A stretch of 6,033 bases of DNA from Gammaproteobacteria bacterium (GTDB lineage: Bacteria > Pseudomonadota > Gammaproteobacteria > UBA11654). Position numbers and translations under genes: made by a program. Location: the NCBI GenBank assembly GCA_018672815.1, contig JABHDX010000150.1:1-6033 (forward strand), given 5' to 3'. This document shows positions 5,712 through 6,033 of the stretch, one piece after another (within the stretch, counting starts at the first letter, position 1; the number at the start of each line of letters is the position of its first letter). The notes under the pieces are model-generated. The model was given only the letters and a program-made list of their open reading frames with translations. It searched no databases and was not told where the DNA came from.

Positions 5712-6033
5712 ATGGCTTTGCGAATAATTTTAAAAAAAATAGTTGGAGAAAAATGTTCTTCAATTGATGATGGAGAAAAGGTTCTTGATTTGATAAGGCC
5801 TGAATTGATGAAAGGTTTCATGGTGGAGTTAGACTTTGAAGGTATAAAACTGGTGCTCACTCCATTTTTAAATAGATGCTTTGGTAGCCTATTGGAACTC
5901 TTTGGGAGAGAGCTGATAATGACTCATGTTAGCATGAGAAATACATCGGATGAACTTCTTCAGCGAATTAATAATTTTATCAATAGAAAAGAAGAGGAGT
6001 TTATTCAAAGCCGCGATCGTAAAACTCTCCAAG
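5712..6033 (+). CDS. DUF4325 (STAS-like) domain protein, N-terminal part (3' end outside window)
   Basis: 107 codons are visible and open to the last base, so the gene continues beyond the window. Residues 20-85 match the pattern I associate with DUF4325, a small STAS-like fold of unknown function. They run DDGEKVLDLIRPEL (19-32), a beta strand FMVELDFEGIKLVL (36-49), TPFLNRCFGSLLELFG (50-65), then a strand LIMTHVSM (68-75) and a helix DELLQRINNFI (80-90). A charged tail, NRKEEEFIQSRDRK, follows. STAS domains act in anti-sigma/anti-anti-sigma switches and as protein-binding modules; a role here is not shown. T50 lies where SpoIIAA-type proteins carry a phosphorylated Ser/Thr, by rough motif alignment only. 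The start is set by an in-frame TAA at 5688-5690 and by AAGGG (5703-5707) four bases before the ATG. It is transcribed away from hflX. The real length, any second domain and the downstream partner are unknown. Confidence 0.75.
   Translation, partial: MALRIILKKIVGEKCSSIDDGEKVLDLIRPELMKGFMVELDFEGIKLVLTPFLNRCFGSLLELFGRELIMTHVSMRNTSDELLQRINNFINRKEEEFIQSRDRKTLQ

Noticed and set aside
5651..5860. Minus-strand frame of 69 codons at the right end
   Set aside because: It is antisense to the DUF4325 frame on the + strand, which has domain similarity and a Shine-Dalgarno sequence.
1..6033. Defence system, mobile element or CRISPR array
   Set aside because: No direct-repeat arrays, transposase, integrase, tRNA attachment site or known defence domain is visible; UvrD here is the housekeeping helicase, not a defence-associated homologue.

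Overview
The window is AT-rich (roughly 35-40 % G+C by eye). It reads as ordinary bacterial chromosome carrying housekeeping and stress genes, with no insertion sequences, CRISPR, tRNA, rRNA or phage genes seen. The organism is probably Gram-negative: the HtrA protease has an N-terminal signal or anchor followed by a DegP/DegS-type protease and a single PDZ domain, which implies a periplasm. The ferrochelatase and HflX motifs would fit a deltaproteobacterial, Nitrospinota or Nitrospirota-like lineage. That placement is an impression from motifs, not a demonstrated assignment.

Layout from left to right: (1) the 3' part of hemH (ferrochelatase, last step of heme synthesis), + strand, entering from outside the window; (2) a 209-bp AT-rich gap with a perfect TATAAT and a tandem TTCTTAATC repeat, likely the control region of the next gene; (3) htrA, a complete 383-residue trypsin-like protease with H129/D159/S233 and one PDZ domain; (4) a 145-bp gap holding a strong intrinsic terminator, which is also overlapped by a 24-codon ORF whose TGA overlaps the next ATG; (5) uvrD/pcrA, a complete 724-residue superfamily 1A DNA helicase with all helicase motifs and a C-terminal Tudor-like domain; (6) a 12-bp convergent gap with a weak terminator-like hairpin overlapping both stop codons; (7) hflX on the - strand, a complete 437-residue ribosome-associated GTPase; (8) a 173-bp divergent AT-rich spacer; (9) the 5' part of a small DUF4325 (STAS-like) protein gene on the + strand, running off the right edge.

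The genes do not form one pathway. htrA (envelope protein quality control), uvrD (DNA repair) and hflX (rescue of stalled ribosomes) are all stress-response functions, but separate transcription units are likely: a terminator sits between htrA and uvrD, hflX is convergent to uvrD, and the DUF4325 gene is divergent from hflX.

I see no clear new multi-gene system. The item most worth a second look is the htrA-uvrD junction. There the terminator hairpin lies inside a short ORF that has its own Shine-Dalgarno-like GAGG and a stop overlapping the start of uvrD, while uvrD lacks a Shine-Dalgarno sequence of its own. This arrangement could be a translation-controlled attenuator of the helicase gene, but it could also be chance.
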